From NCBI GenBank assembly GCA_021848345.1, contig JAJZUV010000009.1, positions 1 to 64,000 of the forward strand: a DNA stretch of 64,000 nt. Direction: 5' to 3'. The notes under the pieces are model-generated. The model saw only the letters and a list, made by a program, of their open reading frames with translations. It did no database searches and had not been told where the DNA came from. Below, one piece after another: positions 14,489-25,306 of the stretch; within the stretch, counting starts at the first letter, position 1, and every line of letters begins with the position of its first letter. Both the position numbers and the translations under genes were made by a program. This DNA comes from Pseudomonadota bacterium (lineage in GTDB: Bacteria > Pseudomonadota > Gammaproteobacteria > Burkholderiales > Burkholderiaceae_C).

Positions 14489-17170
14489 CTACAGTGCGTG
14501 GCGCACGAGGCGGAAATCGGGGTCCTCGGGGTAGGCCTCGACGGCGAAGCCCAGGGCGCGCATGAGCTTGAGCATGGCCGGATTGTTGCTGAGCACCAGG
14601 CCCTCCATGGTCTTGAGCCCGCGCTCGCGCGCCACGTCCATGATGCCCTGCATCAGGCGCGAGCCGATGCCCTTGCCGTTCCATTCGTCGGCCACGACCA
14701 GGGAGAACTCGCAACTGCTGCGGTCCGGATTGGTGATGTAGCGCGACACGCCGATGATGCGCTCGCGGCCCGGCGACTCGGGCGCGGCGGGGTCGACCTC
14801 GTGCACCACGGCGACCAGCGCCATCTCCCGGTCGTAGTCGATCAGGGTGAAGCGCGCCAGCATCGACGCCGGCAGTTCGGCGCGCGACGAGACGAAACGG
14901 AAGTAGCGGCTTTCCGGCGACAGGTTCTGCACCAGTTGCTGCAACAGCGCGCCGTCGCCCGGGCGCACCGGGCGCAGCAGGTACTCGCCGCCGCCGGGCA
15001 GCGGCTGCACCTGTTCGAAGCGTGCCGGGTAGGGCAGGATGGCCAGGTGGCGGTAGCGGTCGGCGCTGCCGGCCATGGCCAGCTGGCCGCCGTCGACCAC
15101 GATGCGCGCATCCACCGCGACCGCGCCGTGCTCGTCGACGATCACCGGGTTGATGTCCATCTCGCGCAACTGGGGAAGCTCGCACACCATCTCGGACACC
15201 CGCAGCAGCAGTTGCTCCAGCGCCTCCAGGCTGGCCGGCGGGGCACCGCGCCAGGCCCCCAGGGTCTCGGCCACGCGGGTGCGCTCGATCATGTGGCGCG
15301 CCAGGAAGGGGTTCAGCGGGGGCAGTTCCATGGCGCGGTCGCGCATGAGCTCGACCAGCACGCCGCCGGCGCCGAACACGATCACCGGGCCGAAGGGGTC
15401 GTCGGTGACCATGCCGACGAATACCTCGCGACCGCGCCGCGCGGCGGCCATTTTCTGTACCGTCACGCCGTGAATGCGCGCGCCGGGCTGCAGGCGCGCC
15501 ACGGTGCGCATCATCTCGTCGTAGGTGTCGCGCGCCTGCGCGCCGCTGGAGATGTTCAGCGCAACGCCCTGCACGTCCGACTTGTGGCTGATGTCGGGCG
15601 AGTCGATTTTCATCGCCACCGGGAAGCCCATCTGGCTGGCCAGGAGCATCGCCTCGTTGCCGCTGCGCGCCAGGGCCGCGTGGGTGACCGGAATGTGGAA
15701 GGCCGACAGCAGCGCCTTGGACTCCATCTCGGTGAGCACGGTGCGGCGCTCGGCCAGCACGCCCTCGATGACCAGGCGCGCGCATTCGACGTCGGGCGCG
15801 CGCAGGTCGCTGAGCGGCGGCGGCGTCTGCTGCAGCAACTGCTGGTTGCGGTAGAAGGTGGAGATGTTGCCGAAGGCTCCCACGGCGGCTTCCGGGGTGC
15901 GGAAACTCGGGATGTCGGCCGCGCGCAGCGCCGCGCGCGCCGGCTCGGTGGTGGAGTCGCCCATCCAGCAGGCCAGCAGCGGCTTGCCGAATTGGCGTCG
16001 CATCGCCGCCACCGTCTCGGCCGCGGCCAGTCCGTCGCTGCCCGCCTTGGGGGAATGGATGGCCAGCACGCCGTCGATGGAGCGGTCCTGCGCGGCCGCC
16101 TCCAGCGCGATGCGGTAATGCTCGGCGCGCGCGTCCTCGGAAAGGTCGACCAGGTCGCTGAGCGAGGCCAGCGGCGGCAATCGGTCGCGCACCGCGGCGG
16201 CGGAGCCGGCATCCAGGCGGCCGAGCTCGAGGCCGATCTCGTTCATCCAGTCGGCCGCCAGCACGCCCGGGCCGCCGCCGTTGGTGATCACCGCCAGGCG
16301 TCGCCCCACCGCGCGGTAGCGCGAGGCCAGGCACTTGGCGGCCGAGAACAGTTCCACGAAGGAGCGCACGCGCACGGCGCCGGCGCGGCTGAGCGCGGAG
16401 TCGAACACGTCGTCGCTGCCCACGCTGGCCGCGCTGTGGGTCTGCGCCGCCTCGCCGCCGGCCGGGCGCCGGCCGGCCTTGAGCACGATCACCGGCTTGG
16501 CGCTGGCGGCCATGCGCAGCGCGCTCATGAAGCGCCGCGCGTTGGTGATGCCTTCCAGGTAGACGATGATGCTGTGGGTCTGCGCGTCGTTGGCCAGGAA
16601 GTCCAGCGCGCCGTCGATGCCCACGCCGGTGTGCGGGCCCACCGAGATCAGCGAGGAGAAGCCGACGCGGTTTTCCAGCGCCCAGTCCAGCATCGAGGCG
16701 GTCAGCGCGCCCGACTGCGACACCAGGCCCAGCGGACCCGGCTGTGCCAGCGGACCGCAGGCGCTGGCGTTCAGACCGGCGGAGGGGCGCTGGAACCCCA
16801 GACTGTTGGGTCCGAGCAACTGCAGGCCTTCGCGTTCGGCGATGTCGCGCAACTGACGCGCGCGCTGCCCGTCGATTCCGTGCGAAACCAGCAGGGCGCT
16901 CGCGCAGCCCATGCGCGCGGCCAGTTCCAGGGCCTCGGCCGCCTGCTCCTGGGGCAGCGCCAGCACGGCCAGGTCGGCATGGGCGTGGGAAAGCTCCTCC
17001 AGCGTGCCGCTGGTGCGCAGGTCCACGAAGTGCAGGCGGCCCTGGTAGGCGCCCTGGCGCAGGGCCTGTTGCACGGCCAGCGCCGGACTGTCGCCTGCCT
17101 GCCCGTCGGCCTCGCCGAAGACCACGACCGAATCGGGGGCGAACAGCGGCTTGAGGTAGTGCTTGTCCAT
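14489..17170 (-). CDS. Acyl-CoA synthetase (NDP-forming)-like protein with C-terminal GNAT domain (PatZ/Pat type)
   Basis: The product of about 893 residues has, in order, a CoA-binding domain (DSVVVFGEADG), a succinyl-CoA-ligase-like domain (GLVSQSGALTASMLDW, VITNGGGPGVLAAD), an ATP-grasp domain (GFPVAMKIDSPDISHKSDVQGVAL) and a GNAT acetyltransferase domain (ISVGVSRYI-like IIGVSRYITNPD, DEWNGKGIGSRLM). This is the layout of PatZ/YfiQ lysine acetyltransferases, which silence acetyl-CoA synthetase by acetylation. The histidine that ADP-forming synthetases phosphorylate is replaced around HSPKAGSDG, so regulation rather than catalysis is likely. An alternative start is ATG 17179. Confidence 0.85.
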   Translation of the reverse strand: MDKHYLKPLFAPDSVVVFGEADGQAGDSPALAVQQALRQGAYQGRLHFVDLRTSGTLEELSHAHADLAVLALPQEQAAEALELAARMGCASALLVSHGIDGQRARQLRDIAEREGLQLLGPNSLGFQRPSAGLNASACGPLAQPGPLGLVSQSGALTASMLDWALENRVGFSSLISVGPHTGVGIDGALDFLANDAQTHSIIVYLEGITNARRFMSALRMAASAKPVIVLKAGRRPAGGEAAQTHSAASVGSDDVFDSALSRAGAVRVRSFVELFSAAKCLASRYRAVGRRLAVITNGGGPGVLAADWMNEIGLELGRLDAGSAAAVRDRLPPLASLSDLVDLSEDARAEHYRIALEAAAQDRSIDGVLAIHSPKAGSDGLAAAETVAAMRRQFGKPLLACWMGDSTTEPARAALRAADIPSFRTPEAAVGAFGNISTFYRNQQLLQQTPPPLSDLRAPDVECARLVIEGVLAERRTVLTEMESKALLSAFHIPVTHAALARSGNEAMLLASQMGFPVAMKIDSPDISHKSDVQGVALNISSGAQARDTYDEMMRTVARLQPGARIHGVTVQKMAAARRGREVFVGMVTDDPFGPVIVFGAGGVLVELMRDRAMELPPLNPFLARHMIERTRVAETLGAWRGAPPASLEALEQLLLRVSEMVCELPQLREMDINPVIVDEHGAVAVDARIVVDGGQLAMAGSADRYRHLAILPYPARFEQVQPLPGGGEYLLRPVRPGDGALLQQLVQNLSPESRYFRFVSSRAELPASMLARFTLIDYDREMALVAVVHEVDPAAPESPGRERIIGVSRYITNPDRSSCEFSLVVADEWNGKGIGSRLMQGIMDVARERGLKTMEGLVLSNNPAMLKLMRALGFAVEAYPEDPDFRLVRHAL

Positions 17171-17242
17171 ACTGCGCATTGTGCGCCGCAGCCAGGGTGG
17201 CGGGCCAGTCGCATAATGCACTTTCCGTCGTTCCTTTGCGCC

Positions 17243-17677
17243 ATGACCAAGCCTGTCCCACAACCCACCGAACTCACCGTGCACCGCGGCTCGCGCGTGC
17301 TGGAAGTCGCCTTCGACGACGGCGCGCGGTTTCGCATCCCCTTCGAGCTGATGCGGGTGTATTCCCCGTCGGCCGAGGTGCGCGGCCACGGCCCGGGCCA
17401 GGAGGTGCTGCAGACCGGCAAGCGCGAGGTGCTGGTCGACGCGCTCGAACCGGTGGGCAACTACGCGGTGCAACCGAGTTTCTCGGACGGGCACGACACC
17501 GGAATCTACACCTGGGAGTACCTGTATTTCCTCGGTCAGGAGCGCGAACGGCTGTGGCAGGAGTATCTGGAGCGGCTGCAGCTGGCCGGCGCGGATCGCG
17601 ACGCGCCGATGCAGGCCGCGGGCACCGGTTCCGGCTCCGCCTGTTCGTCACACCAAGGGGGAAGGCATGCCCACTGA
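17243..17677 (+). CDS. DUF971 (gamma-butyrobetaine hydroxylase-like N-terminal domain) protein
   Basis: The 144-residue protein is a stand-alone DUF971 domain: [36 protein letters not shown], then [21 protein letters not shown], which is the typical ending of the zinc-binding N-terminal domain of gamma-butyrobetaine hydroxylase. A serine/glycine-rich tail follows with CSSH and HAH. Function alone is unknown; the family is linked to iron-sulfur or ubiquinone contexts. Its last 11 bases overlap ubiE, so it is very likely translationally coupled to the ubiquinone genes. Confidence 0.8.
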   Translation: MTKPVPQPTELTVHRGSRVLEVAFDDGARFRIPFELMRVYSPSAEVRGHGPGQEVLQTGKREVLVDALEPVGNYAVQPSFSDGHDTGIYTWEYLYFLGQERERLWQEYLERLQLAGADRDAPMQAAGTGSGSACSSHQGGRHAH

Positions 17678-18407
17678 ACCGACCACGCATTTCGGCTTCG
17701 AGACCGTCGCCGAGAGCGAGAAGGCGCGGCGGGTCGCCGAGGTCTTCGACTCGGTGGCCCCGCGCTACGACCTGATGAACGACCTGATGAGCGCCGGGCT
17801 GCACCGCGCCTGGAAGGCCTTCACCGTGCAACTGGCCGGGCTGCGCCCGGGCCAGCGGGTGCTGGACGTGGCCAGCGGCACCGGCGACCTGGCGCGCGCC
17901 TTCGCGCAGCGCGTGCAACCGGGCGGCATGGTCGTGGCCACCGACATCAACGGCGCCATGCTGGCCGAGGGGCGCCGGCGCCTGCTCGACGCCGGCGTGT
18001 GCGTGCCGGCCGCGCAGTGCGACGCCGAGCACCTGCCTTTCGCCGACGCCAGCTTCGACCGCGTCAGCGTGGCCTTCGGCTTGCGCAACATGACCCACAA
18101 GGAGGCCGCGCTGGCCGAATTCCGGCGCGTGCTGCGTCCGGGCGGCAAGTTGCTGGTGCTGGAGTTCTCGCGTCCCTGGGAGCCGCTGCGTCCGCTGTAC
18201 GACTGGTATTCCTTCCAGGTGCTGCCGCGTCTGGGCCAGATGGTCGCGGGCGATGCCGGCAGCTACCGCTACCTGGCCGAATCCATTCGCAAGCACCCGG
18301 ACCAGGCCACGCTGAAGTCGATGATGGAACAGGCCGGCTTCGTCGGGGTGCAGTGGTACAACCTGAGCGCGGGAGTGGTGGCGCTGCACGTGGGCATGCG
18401 GGGCTGA
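17667..18407 (+). CDS. ubiE: Ubiquinone/menaquinone C-methyltransferase UbiE
   Basis: UbiE transfers a methyl group from SAM to C2 of the demethoxyubiquinol ring (and demethylmenaquinol). The 246-residue protein contains the family signatures [24 protein letters not shown] motif [12 protein letters not shown], the DAEHLPF motif, [32 protein letters not shown] and [14 protein letters not shown]. It heads ubiE-ubiJ-ubiB, the common gene order for aerobic ubiquinone synthesis in proteobacteria, with 7 bp to ubiJ. Confidence 0.95.
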   Translation: MPTEPTTHFGFETVAESEKARRVAEVFDSVAPRYDLMNDLMSAGLHRAWKAFTVQLAGLRPGQRVLDVASGTGDLARAFAQRVQPGGMVVATDINGAMLAEGRRRLLDAGVCVPAAQCDAEHLPFADASFDRVSVAFGLRNMTHKEAALAEFRRVLRPGGKLLVLEFSRPWEPLRPLYDWYSFQVLPRLGQMVAGDAGSYRYLAESIRKHPDQATLKSMMEQAGFVGVQWYNLSAGVVALHVGMRG

Positions 18408-18414
18408 TCCGGCG

Positions 18415-19089
18415 ATGTCCGACACCACCGCCACGGCAGGTTCCGCGACGGGCAAGGCCTTCGCCGACGCGCAGCGCCACGCGCTGCGCGCGCTGGCCGC
18501 GCTGCTCGACCACCTGTTGCGCCAGCAGCCCGAGGGGCGCCGGCGCCTGCTGCCGCATGCCGGCAAGACCCTGGAACTGCGCGCCGGCTCGCTGGGCCTG
18601 CGCTTTCGCGTGAGCGAGGACGCGCGGCTGCTTGCGCTGGAACCGGGCGAGCCCGGGGAACGCGAGGACGCCGCCCCCGCGCTGCGCCTGGACGTCGACG
18701 TCGCGCGCTGGCTGTCCGCCCAGCTGCGCGGGGGCGCCGAGGCGGCGCTGGGAGGCGTGCGCATCGCCGGCGACGCCGAGTTCGCGCAGGCCGTGTCCTG
18801 GCTGCTGGGGCACCTGCGCTGGGATGCCGAGGCGGACCTGTCGCGCGTGGTGGGCGACGTGGTCGCGCACCGCGCCGCGCGCGCCGCGGGAGCCGCCGCG
18901 GCACGCGCGCGCTCCTTCGCCCGGCGTGCCGAGAGCGATGCGCGGGAATGGCTGCGCGAGGGGCCGCGCGGCGTGGTGGGGCGCTGGGAGCTGCAGGCGG
19001 CGGCCGGCGACGTGGCGCGCCTGCGCGATGCCGCGGCCCGGCTGGAAAAGCGCGTCGACGCGGTGCGTCGGCGCCTGCACGGGTCCTGA
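18415..19089 (+). CDS. ubiJ: Ubiquinone biosynthesis accessory factor UbiJ (SCP2 domain)
   Basis: UbiJ is a lipid-binding scaffold of the cytosolic Ubi complex that carries ubiquinone intermediates. The 224-residue protein has an SCP2-like lipid-binding domain over about residues 20-130 (LRAGSLGLRFRVSED, DVDVARWLSAQLRGGAEAALGGVRIAGD). A C-terminal helical part ends in an apparent coiled coil (LRDAAARLEKRVDAVRRRL). Identification relies strongly on position between ubiE and ubiB. Sequence is alanine- and arginine-rich and poorly conserved, as usual. Confidence 0.85.
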   Translation: MSDTTATAGSATGKAFADAQRHALRALAALLDHLLRQQPEGRRRLLPHAGKTLELRAGSLGLRFRVSEDARLLALEPGEPGEREDAAPALRLDVDVARWLSAQLRGGAEAALGGVRIAGDAEFAQAVSWLLGHLRWDAEADLSRVVGDVVAHRAARAAGAAAARARSFARRAESDAREWLREGPRGVVGRWELQAAAGDVARLRDAAARLEKRVDAVRRRLHGS

Positions 19090-19095
19090 GCCCTC

Positions 19096-20676
19096 ATGCG
19101 CCGACTGCTGCGCCTGTTGCGCATTCTCCTGGTCGCGCACCGCTACGGGCTGGATCAGCTCGTGCTGGGCGGGTTCAGGCATCGCTGGTTGCGCGTGCTG
19201 GCGCGGGTGCTGGCGGTGGGGCGCGACCTGAGCACCCCGCGCGGCGTGCGCCTGCGCCTGGCGCTGCAGAGCCTCGGGCCGATTTTCGTGAAATTCGGGC
19301 AGATGCTCTCCACGCGGCGCGACCTGCTGCCGCTGGACATCGCCGACGAACTGGCCCTGCTGCAGGACCGTGTGCCGCCCTTCGATTCCGAGCTCGCGGT
19401 GGCGATGATCGAGAAGGCCCTGGGACGTCCGCTGGACGAACTGTTCGAGACCTTCGAGCGCACCCCCGTGGCCAGCGCCTCGATCGCGCAGGTGCATTTC
19501 GCCACGCTGCCGCCGGCGGCGCCCGCGCGCGCGCAGGACACCCCGCGCGACGTGGCGGTGAAGGTGCTCCGCCCGGGCATGCTGACGGTCATCGACCAGG
19601 ACCTGGCCCTGATGCGCCTGCTCGCCGGCTGGGTGGAGCGGGCCTGGGCCGACGGCAAGCGCCTGAAGCCGCGCGAGGTGGTGGGCGAGTTCGACAAATA
19701 TCTGCACGACGAACTGGACCTGGTGCGCGAAGCCGCCAACGCGGCGCAACTGCGGCGCAACATGGACGGGCTGGGACTGGTGCTGATCCCGCAGATGGTG
19801 TGGGACCTGTGCCGGCCCAGCGTGATCGTCATGGAACGCATGCGCGGGGTGCCCATCAGCCAGGTGGACCGGTTGCGCGAGGCCGGCGTGGACATCCGCA
19901 AGCTGGCGCAAAGCGGCGTGGAGATCTTTTTCACCCAGGTGTTCCGCGACGGCTTCTTCCACGCCGACATGCACCCGGGCAACATCATGGTCAGCGTGGA
20001 TCCGCAGACCTTCGGCTGGTACATCGCGCTGGACTTCGGCATCATCGGCACCTTGTCGGCCTTCGACAAGGACTACCTGGCGCAGAATTTCATCGCCTTT
20101 TTCCAGCGCGACTACCGGCGCGTGGCCGAGCTGCACCTGGAGTCCGGCTGGGTGCCCGCCGACGTGCGGGTGGAGGAGCTGGAGGCGGCGGTGCGCACGG
20201 TGTGCGAGCCCCAGTTCGAGCGCCCGCTGAAGGACATCTCGCTGGGGCAGATCCTGATGCGCCTGTTCCAGGTCTCGCGCCGCTTCAAGGTGGAGATCCA
20301 GCCGCAGCTGGTGCTGCTGCAGAAGACCCTGCTCAACGTCGAGGGCCTGGGACGCCAGCTCGACCCCGATCTCGACCTGTGGAGCACCGCGCAACCCTTC
20401 CTGCGGCGCTGGATGCGCTCGCAGGTGGGCTGGCCGGCGCTGCGCGAGCATCTGCGCCGCGAGGCGCCGCGCTACGCGCAGTACCTGCCGTCGCTGCCGC
20501 GCCTGGTGCACCAGGCGCTGGAGCACACGGTGAGCGCCCGCGACCGCGATCTGCAGCGCCAGCTGCTGGCCGAGCAGCGACGCACCAACATGCTGCTGCA
20601 GGGACTGGTGGGTTTCGGCCTGGGGGTGCTTGCGGTGCTGCTGGTGATCGCGCTGTGGGATCTGCGCCCGTTCTGA
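19096..20676 (+). CDS. ubiB: Ubiquinone biosynthesis regulatory ATPase/kinase-like UbiB
   Basis: UbiB is an atypical kinase-fold ATPase (ADCK/COQ8 family) needed for ubiquinone synthesis. The 526-residue protein has the family [14 protein letters not shown] (KxGQ) motif, the alanine-rich nucleotide loop region [14 protein letters not shown], the invariant lysine in [31 protein letters not shown] and [11 protein letters not shown]-terminal membrane anchor ([18 protein letters not shown]) follows. It is the last gene of the ubi operon and starts 6 bp after ubiJ. Confidence 0.95.
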   Translation: MRRLLRLLRILLVAHRYGLDQLVLGGFRHRWLRVLARVLAVGRDLSTPRGVRLRLALQSLGPIFVKFGQMLSTRRDLLPLDIADELALLQDRVPPFDSELAVAMIEKALGRPLDELFETFERTPVASASIAQVHFATLPPAAPARAQDTPRDVAVKVLRPGMLTVIDQDLALMRLLAGWVERAWADGKRLKPREVVGEFDKYLHDELDLVREAANAAQLRRNMDGLGLVLIPQMVWDLCRPSVIVMERMRGVPISQVDRLREAGVDIRKLAQSGVEIFFTQVFRDGFFHADMHPGNIMVSVDPQTFGWYIALDFGIIGTLSAFDKDYLAQNFIAFFQRDYRRVAELHLESGWVPADVRVEELEAAVRTVCEPQFERPLKDISLGQILMRLFQVSRRFKVEIQPQLVLLQKTLLNVEGLGRQLDPDLDLWSTAQPFLRRWMRSQVGWPALREHLRREAPRYAQYLPSLPRLVHQALEHTVSARDRDLQRQLLAEQRRTNMLLQGLVGFGLGVLAVLLVIALWDLRPF

Positions 20677-20721
20677 GCTGACAGCCTGCTAAGGTAGCGC
20701 CAACTTCCCACCGCCCACGCC

Positions 20722-21503
20722 ATGGCCCTGCTGCTGCTCGATCTCGGCAATACCCGCCTGAAATGGGGTGTGTGCGAGTGCCCTCCCGACGCGTCGCCGG
20801 GGCCGGTGCGCGCGCATGGGGCCATGCCCCTGGAGTCCATCGAGACCCTGGCCGACAGCGTGCGCCCCCACGGCAGTGCCGGATTGCGCGCGGCTGTGGG
20901 CTGCGCGGTGGCCGGCGCCGTGGCCACCATGCGCGTGGAGGCGCAACTCACCCGCCTGGGCCTGCGCTGCCACTGGATCCATTCGCTGCCCCAGCAGGGC
21001 GGCGTGCGCAACGGCTACACCACGCCGAGCATGCTGGGCGCCGACCGCTGGGCCGCGTTGGTCGGCGCGCGCCTGCGCCACCCCGGTCAGGCGGTGCTGA
21101 TCATCAGCGTGGGCACCGCGGTGACCATCGACTGCCTGGCCGCCGACGGGCGCTTTCTCGGCGGCGTGATCCTGCCCGGGTTCGGGCTCATGCTGCGGGC
21201 GCTGGAAATGGGCACCGCGGGCCTGAAGGTGCCCGAGGGCGAGTTGCGCGAATTCCCCAACAACACCAGCGACGCGCTGATGACCGGCGGCGCGCTGGCC
21301 ATCGCCGGGGCCGCGCGCCAGATGCACGAGCGCCTGGGGCGGGTGGAGCAGCGCACGCCGCTGGTGCTGCTGACCGGCGGCGCCGCGCCCAAGCTGGAAC
21401 TGGCGCTGGGGCTGCCCCACCAGAGCGTCGAGCACCTGGTGTTCGACGGCCTGCAGGGCATCGCGGCCGAGCTGGGCCTGATCGCGCAGCCGCGCGCGCG
21501 CGC

Positions 21504-21507
<4 letters not shown>
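20722..21507 (+). CDS. coaX: Type III pantothenate kinase
   Basis: CoaX phosphorylates pantothenate in the first step of coenzyme A synthesis. Unlike CoaA it is not feedback-inhibited by CoA. The 261-residue product shows the ASKHA-fold motifs [12 protein letters not shown] (phosphate 1), [12 protein letters not shown] and [25 protein letters not shown], and a later LTGGAAPKL. It is 45 bp after ubiB, probably with its own promoter or read-through. Its TAG stop overlaps the stop of the convergent hslU gene. panB and panC at 41-43 kb feed this enzyme. Confidence 0.93.
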
Positions 21508-22808
<1,301 letters not shown>

Positions 22809-22833
22809 CGCGCTCTCGCGGTGCGGCCGCGCA

Positions 22834-23370
22834 TCAGTCGAGGGTCTCGATGCGCAGCTCGTGGTTGGTGTAGATGCACAGGTCGGCGGCGATGTGCAGC
22901 GAGCGCTCCACCACCTCGCGTGCCGCCAGCTCGGTGTTCTCGAGCAGCGCGCGCGCCGCGGCCTGCGCGTAGGCGCCGCCGGAGCCGATGGCCAGGATGC
23001 CCTGTTCGGGTTCGAGCACGTCGCCGTTGCCGGTGATCACCAGCGAGGCGCTGGCGTCGGCCACCGCGAGCATGGCCTCCAGGCGACGCAGCGCGCGGTC
23101 GCTGCGCCAGTCCTTGGCCAGTTCGACCGCGGCGCGCACCAGCTGGCCGTGGTGCTCCTGCAGCTTGGCCTCGAAACGCTCGAACAGCGTGAAGGCGTCG
23201 GCGGTGCCGCCGGCGAAGCCCGCCAGCACGCGTCCGTCATGCAGCTTGCGCACCTTGCGCGCGCTGGCCTTGATCACCACGTTGCCCAGCGTGACCTGGC
23301 CATCGCCGCCCAGGGCTACCTGCGCGCCGCGGCGCACGCTCAGAATGGTGGTGCCGTGATATTGGTCCAT
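22834..23370 (-). CDS. hslV: ATP-dependent protease proteolytic subunit HslV (ClpQ)
   Basis: HslV forms the proteolytic chamber of HslUV. The 178-residue protein begins MDQYHG and then TTILSVRR, so the catalytic threonine (Thr7) is exposed by removal of a six-residue propeptide. Other signatures are [45 protein letters not shown] and [18 protein letters not shown]. It is upstream of hslU in the standard order. The promoter is likely in the 51 bp after the STAS-protein gene or further upstream. Confidence 0.95.
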   Translation of the reverse strand: MDQYHGTTILSVRRGAQVALGGDGQVTLGNVVIKASARKVRKLHDGRVLAGFAGGTADAFTLFERFEAKLQEHHGQLVRAAVELAKDWRSDRALRRLEAMLAVADASASLVITGNGDVLEPEQGILAIGSGGAYAQAAARALLENTELAAREVVERSLHIAADLCIYTNHELRIETLD

Positions 23371-23421
23371 GGATGAAGCATAAGCCCTCGGCCGCGACTC
23401 GGCAGGCCGCCGCGCGCGGAT

Positions 23422-25263
23422 TCAGGTCTTGCGCAAATCCACCTGCGCGACCGAGCTGATGCCGAGGATGGCGAACAGGCCGGCGATCAGCCGGTGGGTA
23501 CCCTCGAAGCGCACGCTGCGCCCGGCGCTGCTCTGCGCCATCACCCAGTTGAGCATGATGCCGGCGCTGGCGAAGTCCAGCCGGCGCAGCGCGGCGAGGT
23601 CGACCAGCACCGCCGAGCGCCCCGCGGCGGCCTCGTCCAGCGGCTGGAGGAAGTCCTCGCTGCCGCCCCGGATCTCGCCGTCCAGGTGGGCCAGCGCGAC
23701 GCCGTCCATCTCGCTGTTGGCGAACCGCGTGGCCACGCGGCCCGTCGGTTCGCCGCCGTGCGGGCCGGTCGCCGCGGACGCGTCGCCGGCGGTCAGTCGC
23801 ACGCGGGCGCGGCTGGGCTCCCACGACGGGGGCGAGATCTCGTAGGTGACGCAGTAGTCCAGCGCGGTCGCTTCATAGGCTTCCTGGGCTCCGGCCAGGC
23901 GCAGCGCCTCCAGGCGCGCGTTCCACCACGCGGCATCGCTTTCGCGCTGCATCGCCGGCGAGTTCGCCGTGCAGGCCTCGAGCAGATGGTCGAGGCCCGA
24001 GATCTCCACCTCGCAGCCGCTGGCCGCGTTGAGCACCTTCAAGGCCTCGGCCAGGGGTTGTTCGGCTCCGGAAGCCGCGGCGGTGAGGGCGTTGAAGTCC
24101 AGGTTGACGCTGGCCGCGCCGGCGCGCGCCAGTTGCAGCAGCGCCCGCGCCTGCGCGGCGTCGAACTCGCCCAGCGCCGCGAAGGAGGCCTGCGCGCCGC
24201 CGCCCGCGGCGGCGCGCGCGGCATCGGGTCGCGGCGCGGTCGGCGCGGCGTTTCCCCAGGACGGCGCCGAGGACTGGAAGCGATCCAGATAGTCGACCAC
24301 CAGGGCCTCGAATCGCTGCATGTCGCCGCTGGCGCGGTACAGGTCGAACAGGGCGAGCCAGAACTCGTTTTCCAGCTTGCGCTCGGGCGAGCCGGAAATC
24401 GCCTCCAGCAGCGCGCGCTCGGCCCCCTGGTCGTTGCCGTTCGCGAAGTCCATGCAGGCCTGGTCGAACAGGGGGCTGGAGGACACGCCTTCCTGCACGT
24501 CCACGGCCATCGAGCGGGTCGGGTCGCTGGGCTGCGAGCTGCGCAGCCAGGCGGATTCGCCCGACAGCGGCGGCTCGGTCGTGGCCACCGGGCCCAGTCG
24601 CGTGGGCGCCAGCTGCGTGGCCTCGATGCGCGTGGGCTCCAGAGGCGCGAGCTCCAGGCCCCCGGCGTCCAGCGGGCCCGGCGCCATGCGCGTGGGCTCC
24701 ATGTGGCCCGCGGCCATCTGCGTGGGCGCCATCTGGGTCGGCGCGGGCATGGTGGCCTGGTCGGGAGCGGCGCGGGTCGGCAGGCGACTGGAGGTGTTGG
24801 TGGAGGCGAAGCTCAGCGGCTGCGTGCTCAGCGGCGGAGCCGGTTGCGGCCGGGTCATCGCCGCGGTGGGCGCCAGCGAAGGCGGGTGGATGCGCGACTC
24901 CGCGGTGGAGTCCTGCACCATCGCGCGCTCGATCTCGTTGATCTTGCGCAGCGTGGCCTCGCGCTGCGGCGCCTTGGGCGCGACGACGCCGGCGCCGGTG
25001 TCCGGGAGGTCGGAGAACACCAGGTCGGGGGTTTCGCCGCTGGCCTGCTGCTTGCGCAGGCGCCTCAGTGCCGCGAGTTCGCGTTTGCGGATGAAGGAGT
25101 CGAGCTTGCGCTGTTCCTCGCGCGCGCGCTGGTGTTCCTGTTCCTGCTGTTCGCGCAGCGCGTTCTCGTGGCGCGTGAGCGCCCAGTCCTGGGTCGGATT
25201 CTTGACGAATTCCGAGACCCGACCCCAGAAACTGCGTGGCTTGGGAGATTCGTCGTCGGCCAT
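23422..25263 (-). CDS. Multidomain STAS/TPR-like protein of unknown function
   Basis: The 613-residue cytoplasmic protein has a charged coiled coil (about 30-75) and a long Pro/Thr/Met linker with degenerate repeats such as APTQM, EPTRM, EPTRI and APTRL (170-225). Then comes what looks like a duplicated module. A TPR-like helical part (264-336, ending PSW) precedes a STAS-like segment (358-430). A second helical part (440-481, again ending PPSW) precedes a C-terminal STAS domain (about 517-611). STAS domains act as anti-sigma-factor antagonists or lipid-system partners. Burkholderiales carry similar genes near dksA and hslVU. The function is unknown. Confidence 0.65.
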   Translation of the reverse strand: MADDESPKPRSFWGRVSEFVKNPTQDWALTRHENALREQQEQEHQRAREEQRKLDSFIRKRELAALRRLRKQQASGETPDLVFSDLPDTGAGVVAPKAPQREATLRKINEIERAMVQDSTAESRIHPPSLAPTAAMTRPQPAPPLSTQPLSFASTNTSSRLPTRAAPDQATMPAPTQMAPTQMAAGHMEPTRMAPGPLDAGGLELAPLEPTRIEATQLAPTRLGPVATTEPPLSGESAWLRSSQPSDPTRSMAVDVQEGVSSSPLFDQACMDFANGNDQGAERALLEAISGSPERKLENEFWLALFDLYRASGDMQRFEALVVDYLDRFQSSAPSWGNAAPTAPRPDAARAAAGGGAQASFAALGEFDAAQARALLQLARAGAASVNLDFNALTAAASGAEQPLAEALKVLNAASGCEVEISGLDHLLEACTANSPAMQRESDAAWWNARLEALRLAGAQEAYEATALDYCVTYEISPPSWEPSRARVRLTAGDASAATGPHGGEPTGRVATRFANSEMDGVALAHLDGEIRGGSEDFLQPLDEAAAGRSAVLVDLAALRRLDFASAGIMLNWVMAQSSAGRSVRFEGTHRLIAGLFAILGISSVAQVDLRKT

Positions 25264-25306
25264 GGGCGGTGGATGGGGCGGCTGCGCCGGGCGGGCTGGG
25301 CTGCGC

